Below, one piece after another: positions 10,105 through 17,678 of a stretch of DNA of 42,766 bases. The DNA lies in contig CALZHP010000017.1 in the NCBI GenBank assembly GCA_945787325.1, forward strand, positions 1 through 42,766, written 5' to 3'. A program made the translations under genes and the position numbers. The stretch comes from an uncultured Desulfobulbaceae bacterium. Its GTDB lineage: Bacteria; Desulfobacterota; Desulfobulbia; Desulfobulbales; BM004. The notes under the pieces were generated by a model. The model saw only the letters and a program-made list of their open reading frames with translations. It was not told the DNA's origin and did not search any database. Positions within the stretch are counted from its first letter, which is position 1. Each line of letters begins with the position of its first letter.

Positions 10105-10536
10105 GGGCTCAACCTTATATATTTTATTGATGACATCTTAACAATTTACGGAATTCTTACGAGACCATAAATACTTAAGAAAAAAAGCATCCAAATTTAC
10201 ATTTACTGAAAAGCCCACTAAAACTGATCTAAAGAATATTCATATCAGAACATTTTAAACAGTAAACATTCTATAACAGCAATTGAAGATCTTTTTCAGT
10301 GTTAGAACAAACAGCTATTCTGAGAAGCTACTTACATCAATTTAATTACATTCTCTACAAAAATACCTGCTTAATAATAATTGAAACCGGTTTCGTGCTT
10401 CCATCTTGCCAATTCCGGATAATTATTTATAGTTAATGAATCTGTATGTTTTCGAACAATAAAGTGCTGCAAACATTTACAGCTGAATAAATTGTATTGA
10501 CGGCACTGATAACCTTCAAGCAGTGGAGATGAAAAA
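10105..10536. promoter_or_regulatory. Divergent pst/phoU control region
   Basis: This 432-bp AT-rich gap has no gene, between pstC (minus) and phoU (plus). A good phoU promoter is listed separately. On the pstC side, TTACG occurs at 10146-10150 and again at 10157-10161 (CGTAA on the minus strand), 11 bp apart. That is the spacing of PhoB half-sites, but the words do not resemble the E. coli Pho-box consensus. I see no clear pstC promoter. Confidence 0.4.
10406..10433 (+). promoter_or_regulatory. Sigma-70-type promoter of phoU
   Basis: The -35 is TTGCCA (10406-10411) and the -10 is TATAGT (10428-10433), with a 16-bp spacer. Each hexamer matches consensus at five of six bases. Transcription would start near 10440, leaving a leader of about 95 nt before phoU. 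Confidence 0.65.
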
Positions 10537-11205
10537 ATGTTCAAACACCTGCAGAAAGATATAGATAACCTGAAAAACAAGGTTATCACCATGAGCGGTG
10601 AGATAGAGGACCGGGTAATTAAAGCCACCCTGTCGATAATAAACCGTGATGAAAAGCTTGCAAATGTAGTCATTGATGCAGACTCGGATATCGACCAGAT
10701 GGAGGTTGATATCGAAGAGCACTGTCTCAAAATACTGGCACTCTACCAGCCAGTTGCCATCGATCTCCGTTTCATTATCGCAGTCCTCAAGATAAACAAC
10801 GAACTTGAGAGAATCGGTGATATTGCTGTTAATATAGCCGAGCGCGGTGCGTTTTTAGCGACCTGCAAAGAAATTGAAATCCCTTTTGATATCAAGAAAA
10901 TGGCAACAAAAGTTGAAAGTATGCTTACCAGAAGCATTGATGCGCTTGTACATATGGATGTCACGCTTGCCCATAGGATAAGAGCCGAAGATGACGAGGT
11001 GGACGAATACAACCGGGCAATGTATGCAAATATTAAAGAGGTGATCAAGAAAAACCCTGATCACATAAATTGTATTCTTCATTCCATATCCGCTGGCCGC
11101 CACCTTGAACGTATAGCAGACCTGGCAACCAATATCGCCGAGGATGTTATTTACCTTGTTGACGCGGAAATTGTGCGTCACACACCGGAGGTGTTCGAGG
11201 ACTGA
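10537..11205 (+). CDS. phoU: Phosphate signalling/uptake regulator PhoU
   Basis: This cytosolic all-helical protein links the Pst transporter to the PhoR/PhoB pathway and limits phosphate uptake. It has the PhoU two-fold repeat of three-helix bundles, each with the metal-binding E/D signature: DSDIDQMEVDIEE and ALYQPVAIDLRFI in the first half, and EDDEVDEYNRAMY with SAGRHLERIADLATNIAEDV in the second. At 222 residues it is close to the usual 215-240. The start at 10537 follows a GTGGAGATG ribosome region. It is transcribed divergently from pstCASB rather than as the last gene of the operon, and has its own promoter and terminator. Confidence 0.95.
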   Translation: MFKHLQKDIDNLKNKVITMSGEIEDRVIKATLSIINRDEKLANVVIDADSDIDQMEVDIEEHCLKILALYQPVAIDLRFIIAVLKINNELERIGDIAVNIAERGAFLATCKEIEIPFDIKKMATKVESMLTRSIDALVHMDVTLAHRIRAEDDEVDEYNRAMYANIKEVIKKNPDHINCILHSISAGRHLERIADLATNIAEDVIYLVDAEIVRHTPEVFED

Positions 11206-11210
11206 AATCG

Positions 11211-11249
11211 AAAGGGATGTGCGACTTTATTCGTCACAAATCCCTTTTT
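11211..11249 (+). terminator. Rho-independent terminator of phoU
   Basis: AAAGGGAT at 11211 pairs with ATCCCTTT near 11240-11247. An inner GTGCGA/TCGTCAC stem has one bulge, and five T residues follow. It starts 5 bp after the phoU stop codon. Confidence 0.85.
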
Positions 11250-11367
11250 GTAATTGGGCTGAAAGCAAATACTGCCTTACAGCTTTGCACCATCTACTCC
11301 GAATACCTTGATTATCGAGGGTGGAGTAACTATGTTGTCAAATCTTTTCCTCCAAAGAGATAAATTA

Positions 11368-11724
11368 TTATTCAATAATCTGATCCGATAACGAAAACTG
11401 TTTATACAGGATTATGATCAGACCTGTGCAAAATGGAACTATCAGTTCCCAGGCATATTCATTGCCGGAAACGTTATTACTGTAATATCCATTCGCGTCC
11501 AGAAAGACTCCCATGAGGCCTCCCAAACAGATTATTTTTAAAAGTTTCCTGGTTCTCTTATCATTCTTATACTTTTCACCGCTGTAAACACCCGCAAGAA
11601 TGCCGCAAAAGCATGCAATGATCACAGGAGTAATATGTTTTCCGTAAAATACCTGTCCGAATAATAAACCAATTAACGAGACAAAAATGAGATAAATACG
11701 GATTATAGTGAATAATATTTTCAT
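11368..11724 (-). CDS. Small hypothetical membrane protein
   Basis: The frame encodes 118 residues with about four hydrophobic segments (residues 3-25, 30-49, 62-80 and 90-108). A basic cytosolic loop (GEKYKNDKRTRKLLK) lies between the second and third, and the tail is short and polar. I recognise no family. There is no clear ribosome site before the ATG at 11724. The gene stands alone between phoU and trkH, transcribed against both. The membrane-like hydrophobicity pattern argues for a real gene, but expression is uncertain. Confidence 0.55.
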   Translation of the reverse strand: MKILFTIIRIYLIFVSLIGLLFGQVFYGKHITPVIIACFCGILAGVYSGEKYKNDKRTRKLLKIICLGGLMGVFLDANGYYSNNVSGNEYAWELIVPFCTGLIIILYKQFSLSDQIIE

Positions 11725-12124
11725 CGTATTGAAAGTTTATCGTTATAACCGAAAGTTATATTGGATCTTGTTCTGAAACTGGTTGGACACAGTATTCATA
11801 AATGGATCGTCTTTTCACTATTAGGAGTTACTATAACAAGAAAGACAAATTAAAAAATAGTTATGACCAACTGAATTAAATATAATTTATCAGCTGTTTT
11901 TTCAGGGTATATTCTATAAACTCTAAATACTAACTACATGAAATAAATAAACAAAAAAAAATATGTGACCATGAAAAACTTGACTTTCGAGCATTAAAAA
12001 GCTATTAAAGAGGACCTTTAAAAGGAGCGAGAATCAATTTCAGCAAATTCTGGTGAGCTGACCTCATAACACAAAAGGATTATTAAATAATTACGGTTCC
12101 TTTTGCTCTTCACTCCAATTGCCT
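11725..12124. other. Intergenic region and long leader of trkH
   Basis: About 400 bp of AT-rich DNA without a gene. The only sign I can support is the trkH promoter listed separately, which would give a leader of about 110 nt. I looked for the conserved blocks of the ydaO (c-di-AMP) riboswitch, which precedes potassium genes in some bacteria, and did not see them. Confidence 0.5.
11980..12008 (+). promoter_or_regulatory. Sigma-70-type promoter of trkHA
   Basis: The -35 is TTGACT (11980-11985) and the -10 is TATTAA (12003-12008), with a 17-bp spacer. The predicted start near 12015 leaves a leader of about 110 nt before trkH. Confidence 0.55.
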
Positions 12125-13579
12125 ATGCATTTTACCTCAATCATACATGTGCTGGGACTATTACTAATAGTTACCGGTAGTTCCATGTTTGCTCCGGCAA
12201 TCTGCTCGGTTTATTACGGTGAGGCGGACCTTCTTCCTATAATATATTCCGCCCTGATTACCATCGGTATCGGCCTTCCCTGCTGGTATTTTTGCCGTAC
12301 CGAGGAAGAGTTGAATATAAAAGACGGTATTTTTATAGCAGTTTTTGGCTGGATGCTGGTCTCGGCGCTGTCAGGACTGCCTTTCATGATCCACGGGGCA
12401 ATCCCCACCTTTACAGACGCCTTCTTTGAGATGATGTCCGGGTATACCACTACCGGTGCAACTATCCTCACCGACATCGAGTCGGTTCCTCACGGCCTGT
12501 TGTTCTGGCGGAGTGAAACCCACCTGCTGGGCGGCATGGGCTTTCTGACACTTACTATCATCTTCCTGCCCAAAGGAATGGGTGGCCTGCGATTGTTTCG
12601 GGCCGAGTCAAGTCCCGGTCAGGTGATCACCAAGGAAAAGTTCAAGGCCCGCAACAAGGATACAATGATTATGCTCTGGTTGATTTACCTTGGCCTTAAC
12701 CTGCTGCAGATATTACTTCTTTGGCTGGGTGATATGCCAATGTTTGATGCCATGTGCACAGCATTCGGCACGGTCTCCACCTCGGGGTACTCGCCCAAAA
12801 ACGCCAGTATCGGCCATTATAACAGTGCCTACTTTGACTGGATTACCATCCTTTTCATGTTTCTTGGCGGTATGACCTTTATCCTCTTTTATCAGATGAT
12901 GCGGGGTGATTGGCATTCGCTCAGGATAAATACCGAATTCCGATGGTATGTTGGCTTTATCCTTTTTTTCTGCGTAGCAGTATCGATTATCCTGTGGCAA
13001 CATAATACTTACGGTGCTATGGATTCAATACGTTACGGCACCTTTCAGGTCATATCCCTGTTGACCACAACCGGTTTCGGTACAGCGGACTATGAACTAT
13101 GGCCCCAAGGTGCACAGATGTTTCTTTATGCGGTCTGTTTTATTGGCGCTTGTGCCGGCTCGACCACCAGTGGTATTAAAGTGGTCCATTATGTACTTAT
13201 CTGTAAATTCATGTACGCCTCTGTCCGCAAGATCTTTTTCCAACCAATGGCGGTGGTCTCGGTGAGGCTCAATCAACGGCCGGTGGACTCGTCTATCATT
13301 GACCTGGCAATCTGTTATTTTATCGTCAATATCTTCATGGTGTTGCTTGGCGGCTGCTTTATGGTGCTGGTCGACTCCATGGACTATGTCACGGCAATGA
13401 GCTCGGTGATCGCAGCGCTGATGAACATCGGCCCCGGTTTCGGTGAGGTTGGACCGTCGGATAACTATGCTTTTATTTCTGATACTGGGAAATGGTTCCT
13501 GGCTTGGAATATGCTGGTAGGACGCCTGGAAATGTTTTCAGCGCTTGTGGTGTTTTACCCGTCGTTCTGGAAGAAATAG
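12125..13579 (+). CDS. trkH: Potassium uptake transmembrane subunit TrkH
   Basis: This is the ion-conducting subunit of the Trk K+ uptake system in the inner membrane. The four pore-loop segments of the TrkH/KtrB fold can be read: MSGYTTTGATIL, GTVSTSGYSP, TTTGFGTADYELWP and NIGPGFGEVGP. Between them lie hydrophobic helices M1-M2, and the basic helix before the GSTTSGIKVVH segment is present. At about 484 residues it matches TrkH (483). I use the ATG at 12125; a TTG two codons earlier is possible, and neither has a strong ribosome site. trkA follows 61 bp downstream, so the two form an operon. Confidence 0.95.
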   Translation: MHFTSIIHVLGLLLIVTGSSMFAPAICSVYYGEADLLPIIYSALITIGIGLPCWYFCRTEEELNIKDGIFIAVFGWMLVSALSGLPFMIHGAIPTFTDAFFEMMSGYTTTGATILTDIESVPHGLLFWRSETHLLGGMGFLTLTIIFLPKGMGGLRLFRAESSPGQVITKEKFKARNKDTMIMLWLIYLGLNLLQILLLWLGDMPMFDAMCTAFGTVSTSGYSPKNASIGHYNSAYFDWITILFMFLGGMTFILFYQMMRGDWHSLRINTEFRWYVGFILFFCVAVSIILWQHNTYGAMDSIRYGTFQVISLLTTTGFGTADYELWPQGAQMFLYAVCFIGACAGSTTSGIKVVHYVLICKFMYASVRKIFFQPMAVVSVRLNQRPVDSSIIDLAICYFIVNIFMVLLGGCFMVLVDSMDYVTAMSSVIAALMNIGPGFGEVGPSDNYAFISDTGKWFLAWNMLVGRLEMFSALVVFYPSFWKK

Positions 13580-13640
13580 GCATGAAATGTTACATATTTT
13601 GAAAGTCATCAATAAATCGGTTTAAGGGAAAACAATCGCC

Positions 13641-15053
13641 ATGTTTGGAAATAAAGCAAACGCAAAACAGGAAAATATTCTTATCCTTGGCCTTGGAGGA
13701 ATGGGGTTTTATCTCGCCAAGCGGCTGCAACATGAGGGATTTTCAGTTACCGCCATTGAACCAGACCCCAAACTCATCAGTCATGCAGACGGCAATATGG
13801 ATGCCAGGTTTATAATGGGCTCCGCTCTTAGCATCGACCACTGGAAAGAAGCTAATGCCGAAGAAATGGACTACATGATTGCCGTGACCAATAAAGACGC
13901 ATTGAACATGATGGGTGCACGCATCGCCGACCATTTCGGCATACCCCAGAAGATCTGCCGAGTTCGTTCCAAAGATTTTGGCAACGAAGACTCCTTAATA
14001 AGTGCCGAAGAACTCAAAATTGACCTGTTCATTCATCCGGAAGAGTTGGTTGCCAAAGAGATTGTCAGGTTGATCAAACGAACTGCCGGTAACGAAATTA
14101 TAGATGTGGCTATGGGCCAGGTGCAGGTGATGGCGACACGCATCGATGCTAAATCGCCTCTTGCCAATAAAAGTCTCATAGAAATTGCTCAGAATCATAG
14201 TGAATTCCCCTTCCGTGTAGTTGCCATAGCCCGCGGGATCAGTACCATAATTCCCGGCGGCAACAACAGGATCTTACCCCAGGACCAAGTGCTGATAATG
14301 GCGGCCAGGGAAGACTTGCAAAAGCTGCTGAAACTGACAGGTGTCAAGCTACAACGCCGTTACCGTGTATTGATACTTGGTGGAGGCATGGTGGGCAGCC
14401 GCGTCGCTGAGCTACTGGGCAAAACTATGCGGGTTAAATTGATCGAGAAGGACGAAAAACGGGCCGAAGAGTTATCTGCCAAGTTAATGGATACCGAGGT
14501 ACTCCTTGGCGATGGATCGGACAAGGAAGTGTTGCAGGCTGCAGGACTTTTGGACATGGATACCTTTATAGCTGCAACAGGAGATAACGAAACCAATATC
14601 ATGAGCTGCATGCTGGCTAAACACCTGATGAGCATGCAGGAGGATAAAGAACTGGCAATTACGCACCGGAAAACAATCTCCCTGGTTACCAAAGAAGATT
14701 ACCAGGTTCTAGCCTCGACCAGCGGTTCAGATATCGCTCTTAACAAAAAGATACTGGCCGGCAATGAAATAATCACCTTTATACGACGCAGCGAATTACT
14801 GTCCCTTTCGCATCTGCATGGCTTCGACGCCGAGGTTGTTGACCTGGTAGCACCGCCCGACTCCCCTATTACCCGCAGACCTCTTTCCCAGCTTCATGCG
14901 GCAATCTCCGGAAAAATTATCATCGGCAGCGTGTTCCGTGACGATGAGTGGGTCCCGGCTGTTGGAGATACTCAAATACAGGTAGGGGAAAGGGTTATTG
15001 TAATCTGCAGTTCACAGTATTTTAAGGATCTCAGAGAGTTGTTTCTTTTTTAG
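13641..15053 (+). CDS. trkA: Trk potassium system NAD-binding regulatory subunit TrkA
   Basis: This cytosolic peripheral subunit gates TrkH in response to nucleotides. It has the duplicated TrkA layout: a first RCK Rossmann domain (ILGLGGMGFYLAKRL, residues 12-26), a TrkA-C domain, then a second RCK Rossmann domain (VLILGGGMVGSRVAELL, about residue 240) with EKDEKRAEELS and LLGDGSD, and a second TrkA-C domain. At 470 residues it is close to E. coli TrkA (458). An AAGGGA ribosome site precedes the ATG at 13641. The neighbouring trkH supplies the channel; no trkG or sap gene is present. Confidence 0.96.
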   Translation: MFGNKANAKQENILILGLGGMGFYLAKRLQHEGFSVTAIEPDPKLISHADGNMDARFIMGSALSIDHWKEANAEEMDYMIAVTNKDALNMMGARIADHFGIPQKICRVRSKDFGNEDSLISAEELKIDLFIHPEELVAKEIVRLIKRTAGNEIIDVAMGQVQVMATRIDAKSPLANKSLIEIAQNHSEFPFRVVAIARGISTIIPGGNNRILPQDQVLIMAAREDLQKLLKLTGVKLQRRYRVLILGGGMVGSRVAELLGKTMRVKLIEKDEKRAEELSAKLMDTEVLLGDGSDKEVLQAAGLLDMDTFIAATGDNETNIMSCMLAKHLMSMQEDKELAITHRKTISLVTKEDYQVLASTSGSDIALNKKILAGNEIITFIRRSELLSLSHLHGFDAEVVDLVAPPDSPITRRPLSQLHAAISGKIIIGSVFRDDEWVPAVGDTQIQVGERVIVICSSQYFKDLRELFLF

Positions 15054-15126
15054 GAATCTGAAGGTGAGTCGATAAAGTCCCGTCTGCCAATCTGCAGTTA
15101 TATTATTAATAAAACAAGATTGTTTT

Positions 15127-16758
15127 TTATGCGGCCTGGTTTTCCATTAAGCTGTTTTCACCAAAATCAATTTTACTTTTGGAGAGATAATCATCAAAGC
15201 CCATCATTTCGTCGATGAATCCGTCCGGTTTGAGTTCAACTATTCTGTTGGCCAGTGTGGAAATGAACTGATGGTCGTGGCTTGAAAACAGAACGACTTC
15301 GGAATATGACATAAGTCCATCGTTGAGGGCTGTAATTGATTCCAGGTCAAGATGGTTGGTAGGCTCATCAAGAATGAGAGCATTGGCACTGGAAAGCATC
15401 ATTTTTGAAAGCATGCACCGTACCTTCTCGCCACCGGAGAGAACCGATGTTTTTTTCATGGCTTCTTCTCCGGAGAAAAGCATCTTGCCAAGAAATCCTC
15501 TTAGGAAACTTTGGTCTGAGTTTTCTGGGGCAAATTGACCTAGCCAGCTTATAAGATCCAGCTCGTCATTATCGAAATAATCACTGTTTTCCTTTGGAAA
15601 ATAGGCGGAATTTATGGTAACACCCCAGCGAAAGCTGCCGCCGTCCGGTTCAATTTCTCCGGCGAGGATTTGAAACAGGGTTGTTTTCGCAAGACTGTTC
15701 ATTCCAACAAATGCAATTTTGTCCCCTTTATTAACTGTGAGGGTGAGATCCTTAAACATTTGCACCCCGTCAATTGTCTTGGAGAGTCCATTGATTTCAA
15801 GAATAACATCGCCACATGGCCGCTCCGGTTGAAAAACAATGTAGGGATATTTTCTGGAAGAGATCGGCATATCTTCGATGGTGAGTTTTTCCAGGAGTTT
15901 TTTCCTGCTCGTTGCCTGCTTGGCCTTTGATGCGTTAGAGCTGAAGCGCTGGATAAATTCTTTCAATTCCTTTGCCTTGGCTTCAGCTTTTTTACTTTCT
16001 GTTTCTTTTTGCCTGAAGTGGAGCCGGCTTGCCTCATACCAGAAATCATAATTACCAACGTATACCTGAATTTTCCCGTAATCTATGTCTGCCATATGGG
16101 TGCATACCTGGTTGAGAAAGTGCCGGTCATGGGAAACGATGATAACGGTATTCTGAAAACGTGAAAGGAAATCTTCCAGCCAGGCAATGGATTGCAGATC
16201 CAGATGGTTGGTCGGTTCGTCAAGCAGGAGAATATCAGGATTTCCGAACAGCGCCTGGGCAAGAAGGACCCGAACTTTGTCGCCGCCTTCCAGCTCTTTC
16301 ATCTTCTTACTACTCATTTCCTCGGAAATACCCAGTCCGCTTAACAGTACTGCTGCCTCGGACTCAGCTTCATACCCATTCATTTCGCCAAATTCAGCTT
16401 CCAGTTCTCCTGAGCGGATGCCGTCTTCTTGGGTGAATTCGCTTTTGGCATAGATAGCCTCACGTTCGGCCATGACCTTGTACAGTTTCTTATGACCCAT
16501 GATGACGGTATTGAAGACAGTTTCTTCATCAAAGGCAAACTGGTCCTGGTTGAGAACGGCAATACGCTGCTTTTTGCCCTTGGATATTTCGCCCTTATCT
16601 GGCTCGATATCGCCGGCCAGTATCTTGAGAAAGGTGGATTTGCCTGCCCCATTGGCACCAATGAGTCCATAACAATTGCCGGGGGTGAATTTTATATTAA
16701 CGTCCTTGAAAATTACTCTTTTACCATAAGACAGAGCGACGTTGGATGCGTTGATCAT
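15127..16758 (-). CDS. ybiT: ABC-F family ATPase, YbiT-like
   Basis: This is a soluble, ribosome-associated type of twin-ABC ATPase without membrane domains. The first half has Walker A GANGAGKST, signature LEGGDK and Walker B ILLLDEPTNHLDL. A charged P-site tRNA-interaction linker follows (RQKETESKKAEAKAKELKE, then SKAKQATSRKK). The second half has signature SGGEK and Walker B LILDEPTNHLDLES. The second Walker A reads GMNSLAKT, with alanine for the last glycine. Overall pattern and length (543) resemble E. coli YbiT (about 530), including the weak first signature. The ATG at 16758 has an AAGGAAAG site. Family members protect or restart stalled ribosomes; the substrate here is unknown. Confidence 0.93.
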   Translation of the reverse strand: MINASNVALSYGKRVIFKDVNIKFTPGNCYGLIGANGAGKSTFLKILAGDIEPDKGEISKGKKQRIAVLNQDQFAFDEETVFNTVIMGHKKLYKVMAEREAIYAKSEFTQEDGIRSGELEAEFGEMNGYEAESEAAVLLSGLGISEEMSSKKMKELEGGDKVRVLLAQALFGNPDILLLDEPTNHLDLQSIAWLEDFLSRFQNTVIIVSHDRHFLNQVCTHMADIDYGKIQVYVGNYDFWYEASRLHFRQKETESKKAEAKAKELKEFIQRFSSNASKAKQATSRKKLLEKLTIEDMPISSRKYPYIVFQPERPCGDVILEINGLSKTIDGVQMFKDLTLTVNKGDKIAFVGMNSLAKTTLFQILAGEIEPDGGSFRWGVTINSAYFPKENSDYFDNDELDLISWLGQFAPENSDQSFLRGFLGKMLFSGEEAMKKTSVLSGGEKVRCMLSKMMLSSANALILDEPTNHLDLESITALNDGLMSYSEVVLFSSHDHQFISTLANRIVELKPDGFIDEMMGFDDYLSKSKIDFGENSLMENQAA

Positions 16759-16834
16759 GATCTTTCCTTATTAAAATAATAAAACCACAAGGCTATTTCT
16801 TGTGGCTTGTAAAGAATTTGTTTGTGGAAAACGT

Positions 16835-16864
16835 AAAAAAAAGCCCCGCATCAAGCGGGGCTTT
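16835..16864 (-). terminator. Rho-independent terminator of the cold-shock gene
   Basis: AAAGCCCCGC (16840-16849) and GCGGGGCTTT (16855-16864) form a perfect 10-bp stem with a 5-nt loop. A run of eight T follows on the minus strand. It lies 20 bp after the stop codon of the cold-shock protein. Confidence 0.95.
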
Positions 16865-16884
16865 CAAAAATATCGTATCAGTTT

Positions 16885-17085
16885 TTACAGCTGCACTACT
16901 TTATCTGCTGCCGGACCTTTTGGACCATCAACAATTTCAAAGGTTACACGAGCTCCTTCCTGAAGGGACTTAAAGCCTTCCATCTGAATAGCTGAGTGAT
17001 GAACGAATACATCAGATCCGCTGTCCTGCTCAATAAAACCAAAGCCTTTAGAATCATTAAACCATTTAACTGTACCTTCTGCCAT
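16885..17085 (-). CDS. Cold-shock domain protein (CspA family)
   Basis: This 66-residue single-domain OB-fold RNA chaperone covers the whole CspA family length. RNP1 (KGFGFIEQ) and RNP2 (VFVHHSAI) are intact, with the conserved [12 protein letters not shown] start and the [10 protein letters not shown] end. It binds single-stranded RNA or DNA and melts mRNA structure in the cytoplasm. The start at 17085 follows AAGAGGAG. The gene has its own terminator and an upstream leader of at least 90 nt with possible hairpins, so post-transcriptional control is plausible. A separate terminator lies about 100 bp upstream on the same strand. Confidence 0.97.
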   Translation of the reverse strand: MAEGTVKWFNDSKGFGFIEQDSGSDVFVHHSAIQMEGFKSLQEGARVTFEIVDGPKGPAADKVVQL

Positions 17086-17187
17086 TTTGAACTACTCCTC
17101 TTGTGCGCGATTCCTACAGGAACCGCTTAAATAATAAACGACCGGATTATCACATGATAAGCGGCCTGCAGTCTTCATCGTCTTCCC

Positions 17188-17227
17188 AAAAAAAAACCGC
17201 ACTCCCTCTTCCTGAGGATTGTGCGGT
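17188..17227 (-). terminator. Strong orphan terminator upstream of csp
   Basis: ACCGCAC (17221-17227 on the opposite strand) pairs with GTGCGGT (17196-17202). The stem is extended inward by a CCTC/GAGG pairing, and nine consecutive T residues on the minus strand follow. Confidence 0.85.
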
Positions 17228-17273
17228 AAACTTTATGTAATTCCTTATGTACAATGAGCGACTGCGCAACTTG
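17188..17273 (-). ncRNA. Candidate small RNA (promoter and terminator, no gene)
   Basis: On the minus strand, -35 TTGCTA (17307-17302) and -10 TATCCT (17285-17280) are 16 bp apart. They predict a start near 17273. About 45 nt downstream the transcript enters a hairpin, ACCGCAC pairing with GTGCGGT with an inner CCTC/GAGG stem, followed by nine T residues. The product would be about 86 nt with a classic sRNA 3' end. No protein gene on the minus strand ends here, so the terminator needs another explanation. The 5' end is predicted only. Confidence 0.45.
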
Positions 17274-17678
17274 CACGCTAGGATAGCCGATTTTTGTAAA
17301 ATAGCAATACTTTTTTCAAATAAGCAGTATAGTCGTTTGAATTTACTACTTTTTAGTGTAAATCTCCGGGGACGTGTTGGTTTCGAAAGTGTTATTTATA
17401 TAATCAGCTGGAGGGATTACATTGACTCATTGAATCTCGATAAAAGAATCTCTTAGAATAATTAATGTATATGATCCATTCGTTTATGATAATAGTCATA
17501 ACAAACTTTATTATGAGATTTGGGATATTGCTAAATAAAGATCTTACAAGTTCCGAAGTATAAAAATAAACATTCTAACTTTATAGCAATTATAGTTATT
17601 GAAAAATATATTGTATATATGTTTAACTTACTGTAATTTCAATAATAGTAATCAACTTACCCTCTATTAATCTCAATA

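Larger units (their letters stand above)
17086..17678. other. Intergenic region between csp and the diguanylate cyclase gene
   Basis: 593 bp with no convincing protein gene. The csp side (17086-17187) is the likely csp leader and promoter zone. The middle (17188-17307) carries a promoter-terminator pair on the minus strand, listed as a candidate small RNA. The part next to the cyclase (17460-17678) is very AT-rich and I could not assign a promoter. The 69-codon frame at 17247-17456 (+) does not look like a protein. Confidence 0.5.

Noticed and set aside
10140-10165. Pho box for the pst operon
   Set aside because: There is an 11-bp-spaced CGTAA repeat, but the half-sites do not match known PhoB words; kept only as a remark on the control region.
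10371-10730. A 119-codon minus-strand frame overlapping the phoU start
   Set aside because: It is antisense to phoU and its promoter, with no ribosome site and no homology-like pattern.
11725-12124. c-di-AMP (ydaO-type) riboswitch before trkH
   Set aside because: The leader is only about 110 nt and the conserved blocks of that riboswitch are not visible.
17247-17456. A 69-codon frame on the plus strand in the csp-cyclase gap
   Set aside because: No ribosome site, no recognisable pattern, and it overlaps the better-supported minus-strand promoter/terminator pair.
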